Shown piece by piece: positions 1 to 12,900 of a stretch of DNA of 64,000 nucleotides. Source of the stretch: Albula goreensis (lineage: Eukaryota > Chordata > Actinopteri > Albuliformes > Albulidae). The position numbers and the translations under genes are program-made. The stretch is from NCBI GenBank assembly GCA_022829145.1, contig CM040741.1, positions 39,850,534-39,914,533 of the forward strand, written 5' to 3'. Each line of letters starts with the position of its first letter. Within the stretch, counting starts at the first letter, position 1. Below the pieces are notes generated by a model. It saw nothing but the letters and a program-made list of their open reading frames with translations, ran no database searches and had not been told where the DNA came from.

Positions 1-3000
1 TAAGCTGCTGAAGAAAGTTGTGCACAGGGGTCACATCCGGACTTGTTGGAAGTGTACCACCAAAAGTTGAAATCAAGCAGAAAGAAATAAAGTCCTCTTG
101 TGCTCCTTCTAATTAATTTTACTAGCACGTGCACACAAAGTTTGTTTGAATGATTAAATGCATGTTAATAAGTGTATCAGTTTAGCAAAAATGCAATTCG
201 TGTACCATGGAGAGTTGTATCATCATAATAAAACAAACAAAATTCTGCAAAAGGGATTATAATACTTTAAGAGTCTTTTAATTGAAGGTCTCACTTCCTG
301 TGCACATGAAAAATTCCAACTCAAAGTAGGCCACCAAAGCACTTCATGTCTGTTATAGCACTATCCCCGGCTCCTGTCTGGGAGCACAATGGCTACAATG
401 GATCAAACAGATGAACGCTAAGTGCTAGTTTGCTTGAGATTACATCCCTTCACAATTTAACGCACTTTGAAACTGAGAGACACCGCATGTGAGTGATAGT
501 CTGACAAAATCCAGAAGACATACCTGTAGATGAGTGAGTCCGACACACACCAGGACATTACACAATAGTTATATTTTTTTACATGGACATCTTAACAGTC
601 TACAACACTGTCACACCTAGGGATAACTATTATTTTTGTCTCCATTCTTAAAAAAGGAGACAGAAGCCAGAGAGAAATCAGCCATTGCTATAAAATATGG
701 ACCATCATAGACCAGGAGGAGGAAAAAAATCTGAAAACATGAGCTTTTTATACCAACAGAAATGAAAATATGAGCATCTGGAATGGGTTCAGAAAATACG
801 TCATTTGACTTCAACGGGGATAATATTGGGTTATATAAAAGGGTCCAGGTTATAAATATGATAATTCCAAAGGCTTTATTTTAAAATAGTCATTTGCACC
901 ACCATCATATCGGGCAGGAGTAATATTTAAATATGATCCAAAGGATGGCTTTAGTACGGAGGCAGATAGTTTGCTTCCGTGAGAGGGCTTGGCTGATAAA
1001 CTTGTGGCCCATGGGGTTATTCACAAGGCCTCAGTGACATCTGCCCTTTTCCACCCCGTTATAACGAGATGTTCCTCATAACGAGATATCTTCGCCGGCG
1101 ACCAGGCGGCTTTTGCAGCCTGTGAAATTCCATCACAATATTTCAGGAATTTAATTTTCCGTTTAACGGGCTTATGAAGGCCGGTCCGGCGATGTGTCAT
1201 TGAACCCGATCGGGGCTTTAAGCGAACGGCTCCTGTCTGTCAGACTGTCTGATTGCGATCGGTGGGGATGACAGACAGGAGGGCTCTCTCTGTCTGGGCC
1301 GAGTGACTAAGGTGTCCGTGGGAGCCGGACACCGTATCACGCATCGGAGAACCCTGTCCTCAGGCCTGTGGGTCATTACCGGGCCCACTGGAGCAGACAG
1401 GGCTGATATTAAACCATCCGCCCCAGCTCTGAGATTCCCACACACACACTGGGGGGACAGACACCCCATAGTGAATGTATTGGTCCCGAAACACAACTAA
1501 AGGAGATGTTTCCAGTGCCGCTACCAGTCGAGGCAGTGTTGTTTAAGATTTGCGTGCTGTACTCTGGAAGACTACTTACTGGGATCAGGGAGACAGACAG
1601 AGCTTGAGTTGAGGGGGTATGCAGGGGGATATCATTCCCTTTGGAAAAAATCTGACCACAACCATCCCCCTTGTAACATTGCCTTCTCCCTTCCCATCCC
1701 CTTTGCTTTAATGGAATTAGCTATGCCTTTTGTTGCCTAATTGCAGAAAGACAGAACCTGTCAGCGATATTTGAATGTCAATCTTACGTTATTTGCACTC
1801 CAGTTTGTGTTGTTTTGTATCCTCTGTGCCTTTTGATTGCTTATTGCTTGTTTGCTTTGAGCCTGCAACTGCATGCTTGTCATTGACCAATACAACTCCA
1901 CCGTGAGTTTTGCTTTGGATGAGGATTGCTGATGCCACAGTTTAAAATGGCTGAGCGACTTCAGCAGGACCTAAGAAGTTTTTTAGTAAAGAAGAAGAAA
2001 ACTACAGGTGAGATGATAACCAGCCTCATGTATTATCATTAATACGTTCCTCTTGTAACAAAACTTTGGCCGATAACCTGTTCACTTGTGAGTAAATGAA
2101 CATGTGAGCTAACGTATTTATTTGCTTGAAATAACATGACCGATTTTAGATTATAATGAGAGGGTGACACATTGAATGTAAAAGGTATATTAAGCAGTAA
2201 CTTATATGCAGTCTGTTTATGAAATCCATGTACCATCATCCTTCCACTCCAAGGTTGACCACCCCCCTTGAATTTGTTTTTACAAATTGACCACTGACAG
2301 ATCAGACATTTTAAACTACCCAAATAACTGGTCTGTAAAGCAAGCCTTCTGATGGTCAAATTCTGCATTATAGATTTGAATCTTTTTCCATTTTATACCG
2401 CTGCTACTTTTGCTTGCAAATATACCCCATTCCATCACACAGCCATTCTCTACTGATGGGAGATTAGGAATAGCAGTAGATTGTGTTTGTGTTGCTGACA
2501 TATCAACATTCATAGCACTGCCACTGTCACCGATAGGAATGTTATGCACAAATGATGTGCCAGTGAGTGTGTGTGTCTGTTTTTGTATAGTTATTTGAAC
2601 GTTTGTGTTTCAGCACCAAAGACTATTGACTGTATTGCATTAAAATGAAAATACAATTGAATTACCTTCCATATATATTTAAAATACATTTAAGTACACT
2701 GATTTTCCATAAGGAAGATCTAGGACAAAAACAGTTGTTCAGATCACACTGGGAGCCAAATTAATTTTTAGTACAATAGTATAATATTAAAACCAAATGT
2801 TTAAATGCTGCGTTATATGCCTCTCGAGGTTGAGTAAAAAGTAATGTTGTTTATTCTGTTTATTTGTTTAACCAGCTGGAGCAATGAGCACCTGATCAAA
2901 ATTCAAATCCCGACAATGCATCATTTCAAACTATTAGCAAAGCGCAACCAGCAAATTTATCCATTATAGTGAGTAGAGGAGATAAGCCTGTGCTTGAGTA

Positions 3001-3844
3001 TCCAAAGTAATTGCTAAAGTCTCCTGTTTGAGAACATTTCAGCTTCCCAATTGACTATAAAAATAGCCCCTTAAATTTACCAGGATTTCTTCTTTACTAT
3101 TGCCAATGTTGTTTTGCTGTTTTAACCTCCAAGTACTATTTCCACACATCAAATCCAGCAAGTTACCCATTTTATTTTTCCCCACTAACTCTACAGCTGG
3201 TGAGCGGATTAACGTCATAACCAGCTAATACACAAACTGCGTGCATAGTATTCAACTAAGCTGTGTTTGCCTGGGGTGGGGACACACGAACATACCTTCT
3301 AAATCTTGCAGAAGACAGTGTAGCTTAACGGTTTTTAAAACACATTCATTGCCATCATGTAGCTTTTCTGTTGTACCGAAAACTGAAACAAATCACAGCT
3401 GATCCCACCTACTAATAGCTAATACTCAGTGTTTCCCAAAAAATGTGCACAGTTATGTCGTGATAACAGAGAAGGATTCAAAATGAGGAGCACAAACGGT
3501 TAATATGGGAAGTTCCAACTTTTTGAATTCAGGATTTCAGGAGAATTAAGCAGCATACACTAAAATCTAGTCTGTAGTAGCCCAGTTTATTTAATCTATT
3601 TCATAAATACTAAATATTTAAAAGGGACTTAGTTTCTGGAATACATATTAAAATAGCTTTGAAAAATAGTTCCTTCTTGGAATTCATAAGAAAATATTAC
3701 TTACAAACAGGATTTAATTGTTTATTAATGAAATTGATTTTCTGATGCATGCATTGTATTATTTCTAAAATTGAAGGTAGTTTTCAAAAAGGCCATTTGA
3801 AACTGGATTTAAACCAAGTCTGGGGTGTGTGTGCTCTCTCTTAC
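1..3844. other. TTLL11 downstream intron sequence
   Basis: No exon of the TTLL11 C-terminal region could be recognised on the minus strand here, so this is most simply intron between exon 6 and exons left of the window. Most of it is AT-rich and featureless. The exception is the CpG-rich block near 1050-1500. Open frames in 1218-1500 and 2039-2598 have no recognisable protein similarity and overlap one another on both strands. Confidence 0.6.
1050..1500. promoter_or_regulatory. CpG-rich block in TTLL11 intron, possible regulatory element
   Basis: The block stands out from its AT-rich surroundings by many CpG dinucleotides (for example ttcgccggcgaccaggcgg, ccggtccggcgatg and gaacccgatcgggg). 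It includes ATAACGAGAT twice within 25 bases (near 1060-1090) and two CGATCGG-type sites. Two opposing open frames cross it but resemble no family I know. It could be a conserved non-coding element, a remnant CpG island or an old insertion; the sequence alone does not decide. Confidence 0.3.
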
Positions 3845-3962
3845 GTGGGATGAAGAGGTTTTCTTTGTCCAGGATCCACCAGTCTTAGCGTGTCCCGGAT
3901 AACTCCAACCTTTACCTCCTCGTCCACAGGACTGGGGACGTACTCAAATACCCCGGAGAAAC
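3845..3962 (-). CDS. ttll11: TTLL11 coding exon 6, with apparent one-base frameshift
   Basis: Entering in phase 0 after acceptor cctgcag, the exon reads VSPG and then, in that frame, leaves the family sequence and stops at TAA (3914-3912). In the neighbouring frame, from just after the G-run, the sequence resumes VFEYVP, then VDEEVKVGVIRDTLRLVDP, which is the expected TTLL11 continuation. The two pieces join if the run of four G (plus-strand C, 3951-3954) had one more base. The exon would end at donor CAC|gtaaga in phase 2. No alternative GT-AG junction that I tried restores the frame. It may be a sequencing or assembly error in a homopolymer, a segregating allele, or real loss of the C-terminal half. 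The catalytic core lies upstream of the break. Confidence 0.82.
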
Positions 3963-6900
3963 CTGCAGGGAAACAGCCCCAAAAACAGAGAAACAGCCCT
4001 TGTGTGTCAGGTGGACACTTCTCAAGCAGCTATGATGGCCTCTCGTACAGAACTTGCTACATGTTTTCAGACACATCACCTCAAGAAAAGCTGGGATAAG
4101 AACAGTCAGTGAAGATGGCACACTCACCTCTTGCTCATGTTCTATTCTCATACTTGGGTTGGCATTCACCTCCAACAGGACGGGCTTCAGATTCTTCATC
4201 AGCAAGATGTCAAACCCCAAAATCTTTAGGACAGAAAGAACATGAACATTTACAAAAAATTGCAAAGCCATCTACAATGCTGTTTCATGCATATGAGACA
4301 TTTAAATTTGACTTTGAGGAGGTGTTCTGAGAGAACACATGTGTATATGCTGATAAAAATGAAAGAATTATTAAACCTTAACAGATACTTCATTCACCTG
4401 AACAGGCAGTATGGATTTTATATTGCCTAGCTTGAGGGAAGAGGTCTGTGAACTTTTGAACTAAAAGGACAAACTTGAGTGGGTACAAAAATATACATTG
4501 CATTATCTATTTTTCCATATTTCCCATACTAGGGTCCTATGGGCTTCTCCCACTCATCAATTTTGAAGTCAGCTGGATAAAATTGGTATTATAATAAAGC
4601 TTAGGAATCTTGTCTGCCTAACAATACAATTTATTCAGGGCCCGACTTCAAAATTTTACAAAGTTACTCAAACATGAAGAAGCCATTAGAAAAATGTCCT
4701 CTGACACAAAAAGAGGTGCCCTTTCTCAACAAGTACTGCTCAGCCTGCAAGTGTCAAATATACATAACATTTCAGCGTAAAGGTTCTTAGATGTAAATGC
4801 TAATTGTAAGATGCACTATAATGACAGCTGTTTCTGACAAATACTAGTAACGTGGCATTTAAGCATTGATATATGTATATCATGTATTAAATATCATAAA
4901 ATACCACAGACCACTTCATATATATTTCAATCATAAGGGTACTATGTGAGTAAAAGCCTCACCATTTATAAGATTACATGACTTCCATTTGATAGAAACC
5001 TGTTGCTGCCCTTCAAGAAATTTCCTCTAATTTAGGTCAATATTTTTATAATCAAACATTGACTAGGAAATTAAACATTGTCTAGACAACAATGATCCAA
5101 CAGTTGACACACTAATCAACTTTTTGATGGATTGAATTTAAATTCACCTAACAGCTTGCTCTTCTGGGTGGTTGGCCTACCCTTCACTCACCTGAAAGCA
5201 GGTGGGGCCTGGTTTGCCTGGTGGAATGTCTGCCTGGTAAAACACCTTGAGCTCGGGCACCAGGGCGATGATTGTCTTGATGACCAAGGAGATGATGTCA
5301 GACCACACCTTCTTGATGTCGACACCCTTTGACGCCAGGCGGTACAGTATGCTGGAGAAGGTCCTCTTGCTGCCGGTGTTGGTACTGTCTGAGTGGATGA
5401 AATTGCCGCTCTGCACATTGAGTGAATAGTTGGTGAGGTGCATGTAGACCTGATTAAGGTTCTTCTGGCTGGGCTCTTGGTAAGGCTCTGTGCAGAATCG
5501 CGACAAACCTTCCTTGGCAATGTATATCTCCAGCGGGTCCAGGGACTTGACCAGCACATACAGGCGGATGTCGAACTTGAGCTTGTCTATCAGCAGGGGT
5601 TTCTGGATGTACTCCTGGACCACGGCGTGCTTGCAGTGCGCTCCCGAAATCATACGCAGATCGGCAGGGTCGCGGATCAGGTAGATCCCGTCCCCCTGGG
5701 ATCCCCCGTCCGGCTTCACAATGAAGGTGGGCTTCAAGGATGAATCGTTGTCTTTTGCAAGGCGAATCTGCAGGTAGAGGGAATTGACGGGAAAAAAAAG
5801 AACAGCAGAATCCACTTAAAACATCTCTGGGACCCTGAGCATTTCATTGAATAGCTGAAGAATCAGGTTTCACTTCTTAAAATTAGACTTAATTGCTTCA
5901 CAAAACTGATGAGAGGGCTTCTTAACAATCAGGCTGATTTGGCATATTGTTTCATTCTTACTCAACATGCCTCTTATTAATCACTACAAGAATGACATCT
6001 TTTAAGGCACTAAAAGAATAGCTGTGGGTCTCATTGTTCGCCAGACTAAGACCAATGAAAAGAACATAAACCTTCCTTTCATTAAAAAAAAGCTTTGACA
6101 CAAATCCACTGTAACATTAAACGTTATTGCAAACTCAAAAAAAGCAGGGAGAAAAAAGAAGCGAGAACATGAAGATGAGCCTGTCGATATCTATACTACA
6201 CTTTGAAAAACAAGCAAGGATAAATAGAAGGCTTCACCTAGAATACACCAAATGCACTGAACTCTGCTTCCAGCAGGGGAATTCTGTAAAATCATTTAAC
6301 TCCTGCAGTCACCTTATGAATATCGATGGAGAACAAAGTCCACCAATCATCGAGCTAGTAGGTCACTAAAGGAACCGCCACCCTGCCAGCTACTTTCACA
6401 AACAAGGGCCACGTGGCTGTTGTGATCAATTAGGCTGATAATAAACAGCAACTGCATGTGAACTAATTTGCCGTCCCAGAGGCAGTAACTCAGTCATTAG
6501 TCTCGGAGGCGCGGCAGGCTGCGTCCAGTCATGGCAGAATTGAGGAGGAATCCGAGCGTGCACCGTGCGGCCACATCCCAGGAGGGATGCGCTGCCTGAC
6601 GGCGCGCTCCGGGATGGGTGCGGAGATGTGGAGCTGCAATATTCCCTTGGAGTCAGCTTCCCCACAGTGGTGGAATGTCTATTTCCCGCTTCGTGTGAAA
6701 CCTGCCAGAGGCTGTTTACCATCCTCCAGGATCCGTGGGCTTGAGTTTGCTTAGAATGCAGCTGGGCGGAGTCCTGACTAGGGCGTGACTGGAGTCCTGA
6801 TAGGGGAATTTGCCTCACATGAGGAGACATCTACAACTCCGACTCGATTTTCAGCAACGGTTCTTCAGACTCACGAGTTACTTAGCTCTGTAACCAGGGC

Positions 6901-9900
6901 ACTATAATGCTGAGGGAGCTGGACTTGAAACTGCAGGTTCAATCCCCAGTTAAGTACTGTCATTGTACCAATGAGCAAGGTACTTCACCAAAAACTGCTC
7001 AAGTAAAATAGCCAGCTGTATAAATGGATAGCATCAGCTAAATGTATAAAGTGCACTTTAATATTCTTAACATTAAAGCTTCTTTTTCTCCATCACTGAC
7101 GTCGAAACACTCCAGTGCTGCCAATGGTGCCAATGCTTAAAATTCATTAAGCGGCATGACGAGGACAACAGCGTGACGGTGGATGTTCTCTACTCTAATA
7201 TGGCACCAGAAACTCTGGTTAGCTCCCAGGATTAGAAATTCCCCGGTAGTTAAAAAGCAAAGTGAATGAGAGATCATAGAATCTGCTGAGTCCACGGAAC
7301 CTGTGCTGTCACATCACAACCTTCTGATCATATCTGAATGTTATACAGGACAGCCTGGAACGATGTGTGGCTCAAATCTTTGAGAGTCAATGCACAATTG
7401 GGAGCACTTTTTGAAAATATGGTTCCTCTGTAAGGGATATTTAATAGAACAACCTTGCAGTAGCGGTTTGCTCAACATATGACTATATGACAGTCTCTAA
7501 CCCACAGGCAGTAAACTATATATCTAAATCCCATGCATGAAATGGCTGCCGTACCTTCAGCCAAATACACTTCAAAGTAGACCCAGTACCTTATGAAATT
7601 TTACCTTGAAAACACTGACTGTTTTTATAGATACCTGTGGAGGGCAAAAATGTGACATTGTCAGTCATTTAAATTTACTGTGTCCCCTCATTATATTTTC
7701 AAGTCAAACCACAACGCGAGAGGTTTCACTTCTTCAAATAAAATTCTACATTCTTGCTAAGGCTAAGCAAACAACCCTTCCTCTTCAGAAGCAAAGTAAA
7801 GCAGGCACATACTGGCGATTTGATTTTGCATTATCCATGCATTTTTCATGAACGGCATATATCCTACAGCTCAATTATCATGCCACCATTTCACATGCAC
7901 TGGCTATCCAAGGGCACAGTAAGGAATTTAATAGGCTACATAGCTTCAATTTAATATGGTTTGACATTGCTCAATAAAATCAATATAATTAACAGCACAC
8001 ATTGCATTCTGGGCTTTGAAAATTATCTTTATTTGCTCAGAAATTCTAGTAGTAAAGATTTCATTTCATCCTGTGGCCTACAAGGAACTACACCTCTTTA
8101 CTGCCCTCTGCAGGACTTTCAACAAACAATACTGTTATTGTATGCGGTCTCTAACTCATTGCAAACGATTGGCTTTGTGATTTATCATTGGAAGTACACA
8201 CCTAAGGCATTTGTGAATAGCTATGTGAGACTGCTTTCCTCCTCGCTTGACATTTATTATGCCTTCCCATATATTGTACAATACATAAAAACCACAATTC
8301 TCTTTGCTATGACTCAGTGTTGAATGTACTGTTGTTCAGAACCAGTTTCCTAGAGATCTAGTGCCACCCTCTGTCTACATACCTCAACTTCCTCAAAAGA
8401 CTGCAGTTCAATACATCTTTTCTATGGCAATCACTCTTCCACACCCCTCTCCCATTAACTTCAGCAGCTTTAATGGCCAACCTAATAAAAGGCATCACCC
8501 CTTGTTTTGTATGCACTTATTTAATAATAAACACATGCAAACATAAATATTCATACATCAATGACTCTCTGTAATTGTGGCTTGTCATCAGTAATAATTA
8601 TAAGTTATGTAAAACCATATAAAAAATATAAAACCATATTCTTTTAATTGTACATGAGGAATATAAACTGAATTTGCATACTAAGATTTAACCCATACTT
8701 TATCATGTGGGAGGCAGGAACATTCAGAAGTAAATGTCAAATCAGGACAGACTTTCCTAAGCCATCTCCCACCTCAAATAAAATATGGTGTTTTATCCCA
8801 GAAACTAAAGGTCTTGCCATTTTTTTAAAACATAATGCTGAGAAAAATGAGTTCTGCATTACTTTTTGGTATTTTCTTCATATTCTACTTTTCAGATATG
8901 CTTCACACTGTAAAGAACAATTAGTAAGTACCAATTCTTAGGGTCATAAGGAATATTTGAGGTCTTTTTTCTGCATAAGATAAATCTACTGAGTTACATT
9001 ACATTACATTATGGGCATTTGTTAGACGCTCTTATCCAGAGCAACTTACAAGGCAAAGTGCATAAGAACAGTACAAAAAGTGCGAAGATAAACCTAGAGA
9101 AGGGTAAAGTCCCAAGTACCAAGGTGATCGAATAGATCAGGACTCCCCCAGAGACTACAAACTTGCTAAACAGCCTAGTTAAAAACAATCACAAATTAAG
9201 AGCATAGTTTAAAAAAAAAGTTGAGTTGAAATGGAGTGGCTAAAAAAAACAAAAAAGAACTCCATGTGGGCAAAACCAAGGGTGGGAATTGTGTGTGCCG
9301 TTATAGTAAGTGTTGACTGAAGGGTCACAATGAGTGCAGATCACACTTTGACCCTTCCATCATTACAGAATGACTGAAGGTAGCAGGGATTTCCAGCTCA
9401 CACAATCAGCATCACCATGTAATTGGGTATGTCATTTGAAATTAACAGGTCATGACCCAAGTACTGATTAGCCTGGCGTCAAAAGGACAACGTTCATTAG
9501 TACCATGCATGACTTCAGCAGCTTGACTGCCGCCAAACCAGAGCGCTGAACCTTCCCATGACCAGTCTGTAAGGATGAGAGATTCTATGAATATTTCAAG
9601 TTTGATATTTCTACTGCTCCCTCTTCTGTCCATATCAAAATATGAAAAGGTTGCTTTAAATTTATATTTACCAAATTACATAAAAAAACTCTCAAAATCG
9701 GTTCTGCCCCTTAAAAATACGAGGTAAAACATATTTTTATATTTTTTCCAGATCATAAGCTGTCTTGGTCAACACACCAGGCAAAACCAGCAAACTTAAA
9801 AAACAGTAAAGGTGGAGGATGTCCTGTAAAACTATACAAATGCATGTACTAAAAGTGGCAGCTCAGCTTCTTATTTTATACTGCTATGTTCACTTCCCAG

Positions 9901-12900
9901 AATTCTAATTCTATACTCCAGCGCAAGCCCCATTAAACAGAGTACATGTTTTTGTTTCACTTTCTATTAAGATTCCTTGCAAATATGTATGCCTTTCATT
10001 ATAAAGTCTAATGTGTTGTGTGCTTTTGTAGATTATACATTGGCTATTTCAGTCAATACATCGTAATATCCTAATTTACAAATTAAATTCTGTCATTAAC
10101 TTTATGCAAATGTTTTGGCTGTCTTCAGGGATAAGGTTTGTGTAACAAAATGGCCCCTATAATGACTATACCTTCAATAAATCACTAACTTGTATGTAAC
10201 CCTCGAAGAACTGGCCCTTGATAGCAAAACAGTAGTATGAAAAGAAAGTTACAGCTTCATGTATTTTAGGGTTCATGAGGTTTCACCATCCCAAAACTAA
10301 CGCAAATTTCTAAGAGCATGTCTTCTTGTTGCCATGAGCAGTCTACCACTGTGTACCTGTGTGGCAAACAGCTGGTACTCCTCCGGAAGGATCCAGGAGC
10401 GAGGGTAGAAGTTATACTCTTCAGGGAAGAGTTCCTGCATGGTTCGCACAGCTCGGCTGAGGTTGATCTTCCGGAGCATCTCGATCATCCCTGAAAAGAG
10501 GAAACGGTGATCAAAAGGTCATCAGGGTAATCCTATCTCATCCACAGTGGTTTCTCTTCCATTGACAAGTTTATCTTAAAAATGTTGTTTTATGAATGGA
10601 TGGAATGTAAAATCTGGGTTAACTCCATTATCAGCATGAGATTTATAAGTGTATGAGCATTGCCAGAATTCCACAGTAAGTTACTTTTTCACCGATTTAA
10701 CTGTTATGATTATGTTGCAATTGCCTTTTGTAAAGGCATAGAACAGGACAGGGTCTTAGACCCGATTGTAACTGATAAACCTGAACTGTTAATTAACTAT
10801 GTGAAGTCCACCTGTTCTCATGTTGTAATTATATTTCAGTACAAATGCAATGTTCATGTAATGTAAACAGAGACACTGAATTTACTGAAGTGAATTGTGT
10901 CTCAGCTCTCTCTATGGCTACATCTTCCCAATTCCCTCAACACTATGGTGCAACCATTGGAAACAGCTCACAGCACCGGATCCTATGAGATCCTAATCTG
11001 CAGTCTCAGCTGCCCAACTAAGTGCGCTTAGCACCGGGGTGCAGCTTCTGCTGACCACGACCTTCCTCTCAAATCCACAATCTTAATGATGCCCTGCCAG
11101 TATACCCCGTCTTAACACTGGCCTGATGCCGACTGATTCAATTTGGTGTGTCAATACTGTGTAAGTGGCACAGACAGTCCGGGAGTGTCAATTTCCTCCA
11201 AAAAGTTGAAGATGAACATTTAATGCAGTGAACATGACGTTAATTTATTAAATTTACATTGCCAGAATGGTGATAGTGAGTGACTAATGATGACACAAAA
11301 AATATGATGTAATAATACACTATGTTACAACACAAGAGAAAGGAAAAGCTGACCAGGTTGCTACATGGTAGCTGTGAGTATCTAATAAAACTCTTTTATT
11401 TAACATTACATCATATTACAAACATACTGCTCACAAACATCATATAGTGATGCCTCCTGTTGGATTTTAGAATAATAAAATGATTATAAACATTCCATTA
11501 CAGAATCTTCATACTGCAACATTATGCTGATATCAAATGGAAACATATTTAGAAAATTATGTTAGCCTGAATGGTAAAATGTTTTTTAGGATGTTATATT
11601 CATATACTGATTAGTTATTTAAGTGGTAGTATTTACATTATAAAATTTGAAATTACAGAAATTCATTCTTTTAAAGCTGTTTTTCTTTTTCAATGAAAAT
11701 ATTTAATGCAGAATTATTACATGATGTATGCAATTATCAGGCATATTTTCTTATGAATTAGCCTCACAGTTGCCTATTCAGGTATTTTACTCAAAGACTA
11801 TGACCGATTTAAAACCATATGTTTTAAAATCATGCTCCAGTCAAGCCTGTGCTCCAGCAAAAACAGAGTTGATGAAGTGGTCTCTTTAAACAAGCAAAAT
11901 GTTCTTCAGCCTAATGCCATTTTCATGAGCACTGATGGAAAACACTAGCTAATGCAAAACAGGAAGTCATTGTTTTTAATAATAGAGCAGCAGGGCAGGG
12001 CCAGCCTATCCTGGGTATCCAGGATGGAACTCAGGCCAAAGTAACCAAAACATTACTACTATGAAAAGCAAGGCTGATAATTTATTTTCAATGCTGTACT
12101 TAATTCCAGAAGAAACCTGGTTATATGTGATAAAAGCAAATTACACCCTCATGTATAAACAGGGTGATATGATTTCTTGATTAAAATATCATTTGACTAA
12201 ACATTTGCAACCATTTTTCAGTTATTTCCACCTACTTCTAATGGATTGGAATTTATAGATGATATATTGTCCTGTTTTCCCCATCATAACATGGGGATGA
12301 TTCCACATGAAGGAGCTTGAACTAATGCAAGAAGGGTAGCCTGAACTTCAAAACACAGCTTAAAGATCCAATTAAATCTTACTGGGGTAATCTAAAGATC
12401 CCCCCTAAGTAAATTCACACATGTACATTTTTATGTCTTTTATATTTTTATAAGACTGCATGATCATCTTCAGTGCATAAATCAGTTTAGGAATAACTAT
12501 ATATTTATTAAAACGTTTGTGACATTAATATGCTCCTCACACACAAAAACCTATGTGTAAAAGTGGTTATGTACAGTGGCATTTTTAGTATTGGATTTCA
12601 GTTTGCCTTCAGATGTGCTTGTTGAAGGCTAATTCTAATATCGCAGAGTAAAACCATACATTAGAAAGTGGTAGGAGAGGGAATATCTTAACAGTATGAA
12701 TCATTCTGAATGGAAGAGCTGACCATGGTGCTTCTACAGTAAAAATGATGAATATTGTACATGTTAACTGCATTTACAGCAAAACGTGATGATAAATTCT
12801 GTTTGGCCACACCTCCTTTTTATCATTTTCTGCTTTGTGAAAGCTGAAATCCAATCAATGTTTGCTACTATCATAAATTGTTCTGACTGAAAAACAAAAA

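Larger units (their letters stand above)
5768..10356. other. TTLL11 intron between exons 3 and 4 with SINE-like repeats
   Basis: This 4.6-kb intron carries a tRNA-like SINE fragment at about 6890-7060 and a second fish repeat at about 8994-9240 (listed separately), plus a moderately GC-rich stretch at 6480-6640. The remaining sequence is AT-rich without coding signal. Confidence 0.75.

Noticed and set aside
1-3844. Search for the C-terminal TTLL11 exons on the minus strand
   Set aside because: No frame here resembles the remaining family sequence; the exons are taken to lie outside the window.
6890-7060. A functional tRNA gene
   Set aside because: The B-box is present but the acceptor and arms do not pair and the tail is SINE-like; the same holds for 52970-53095.
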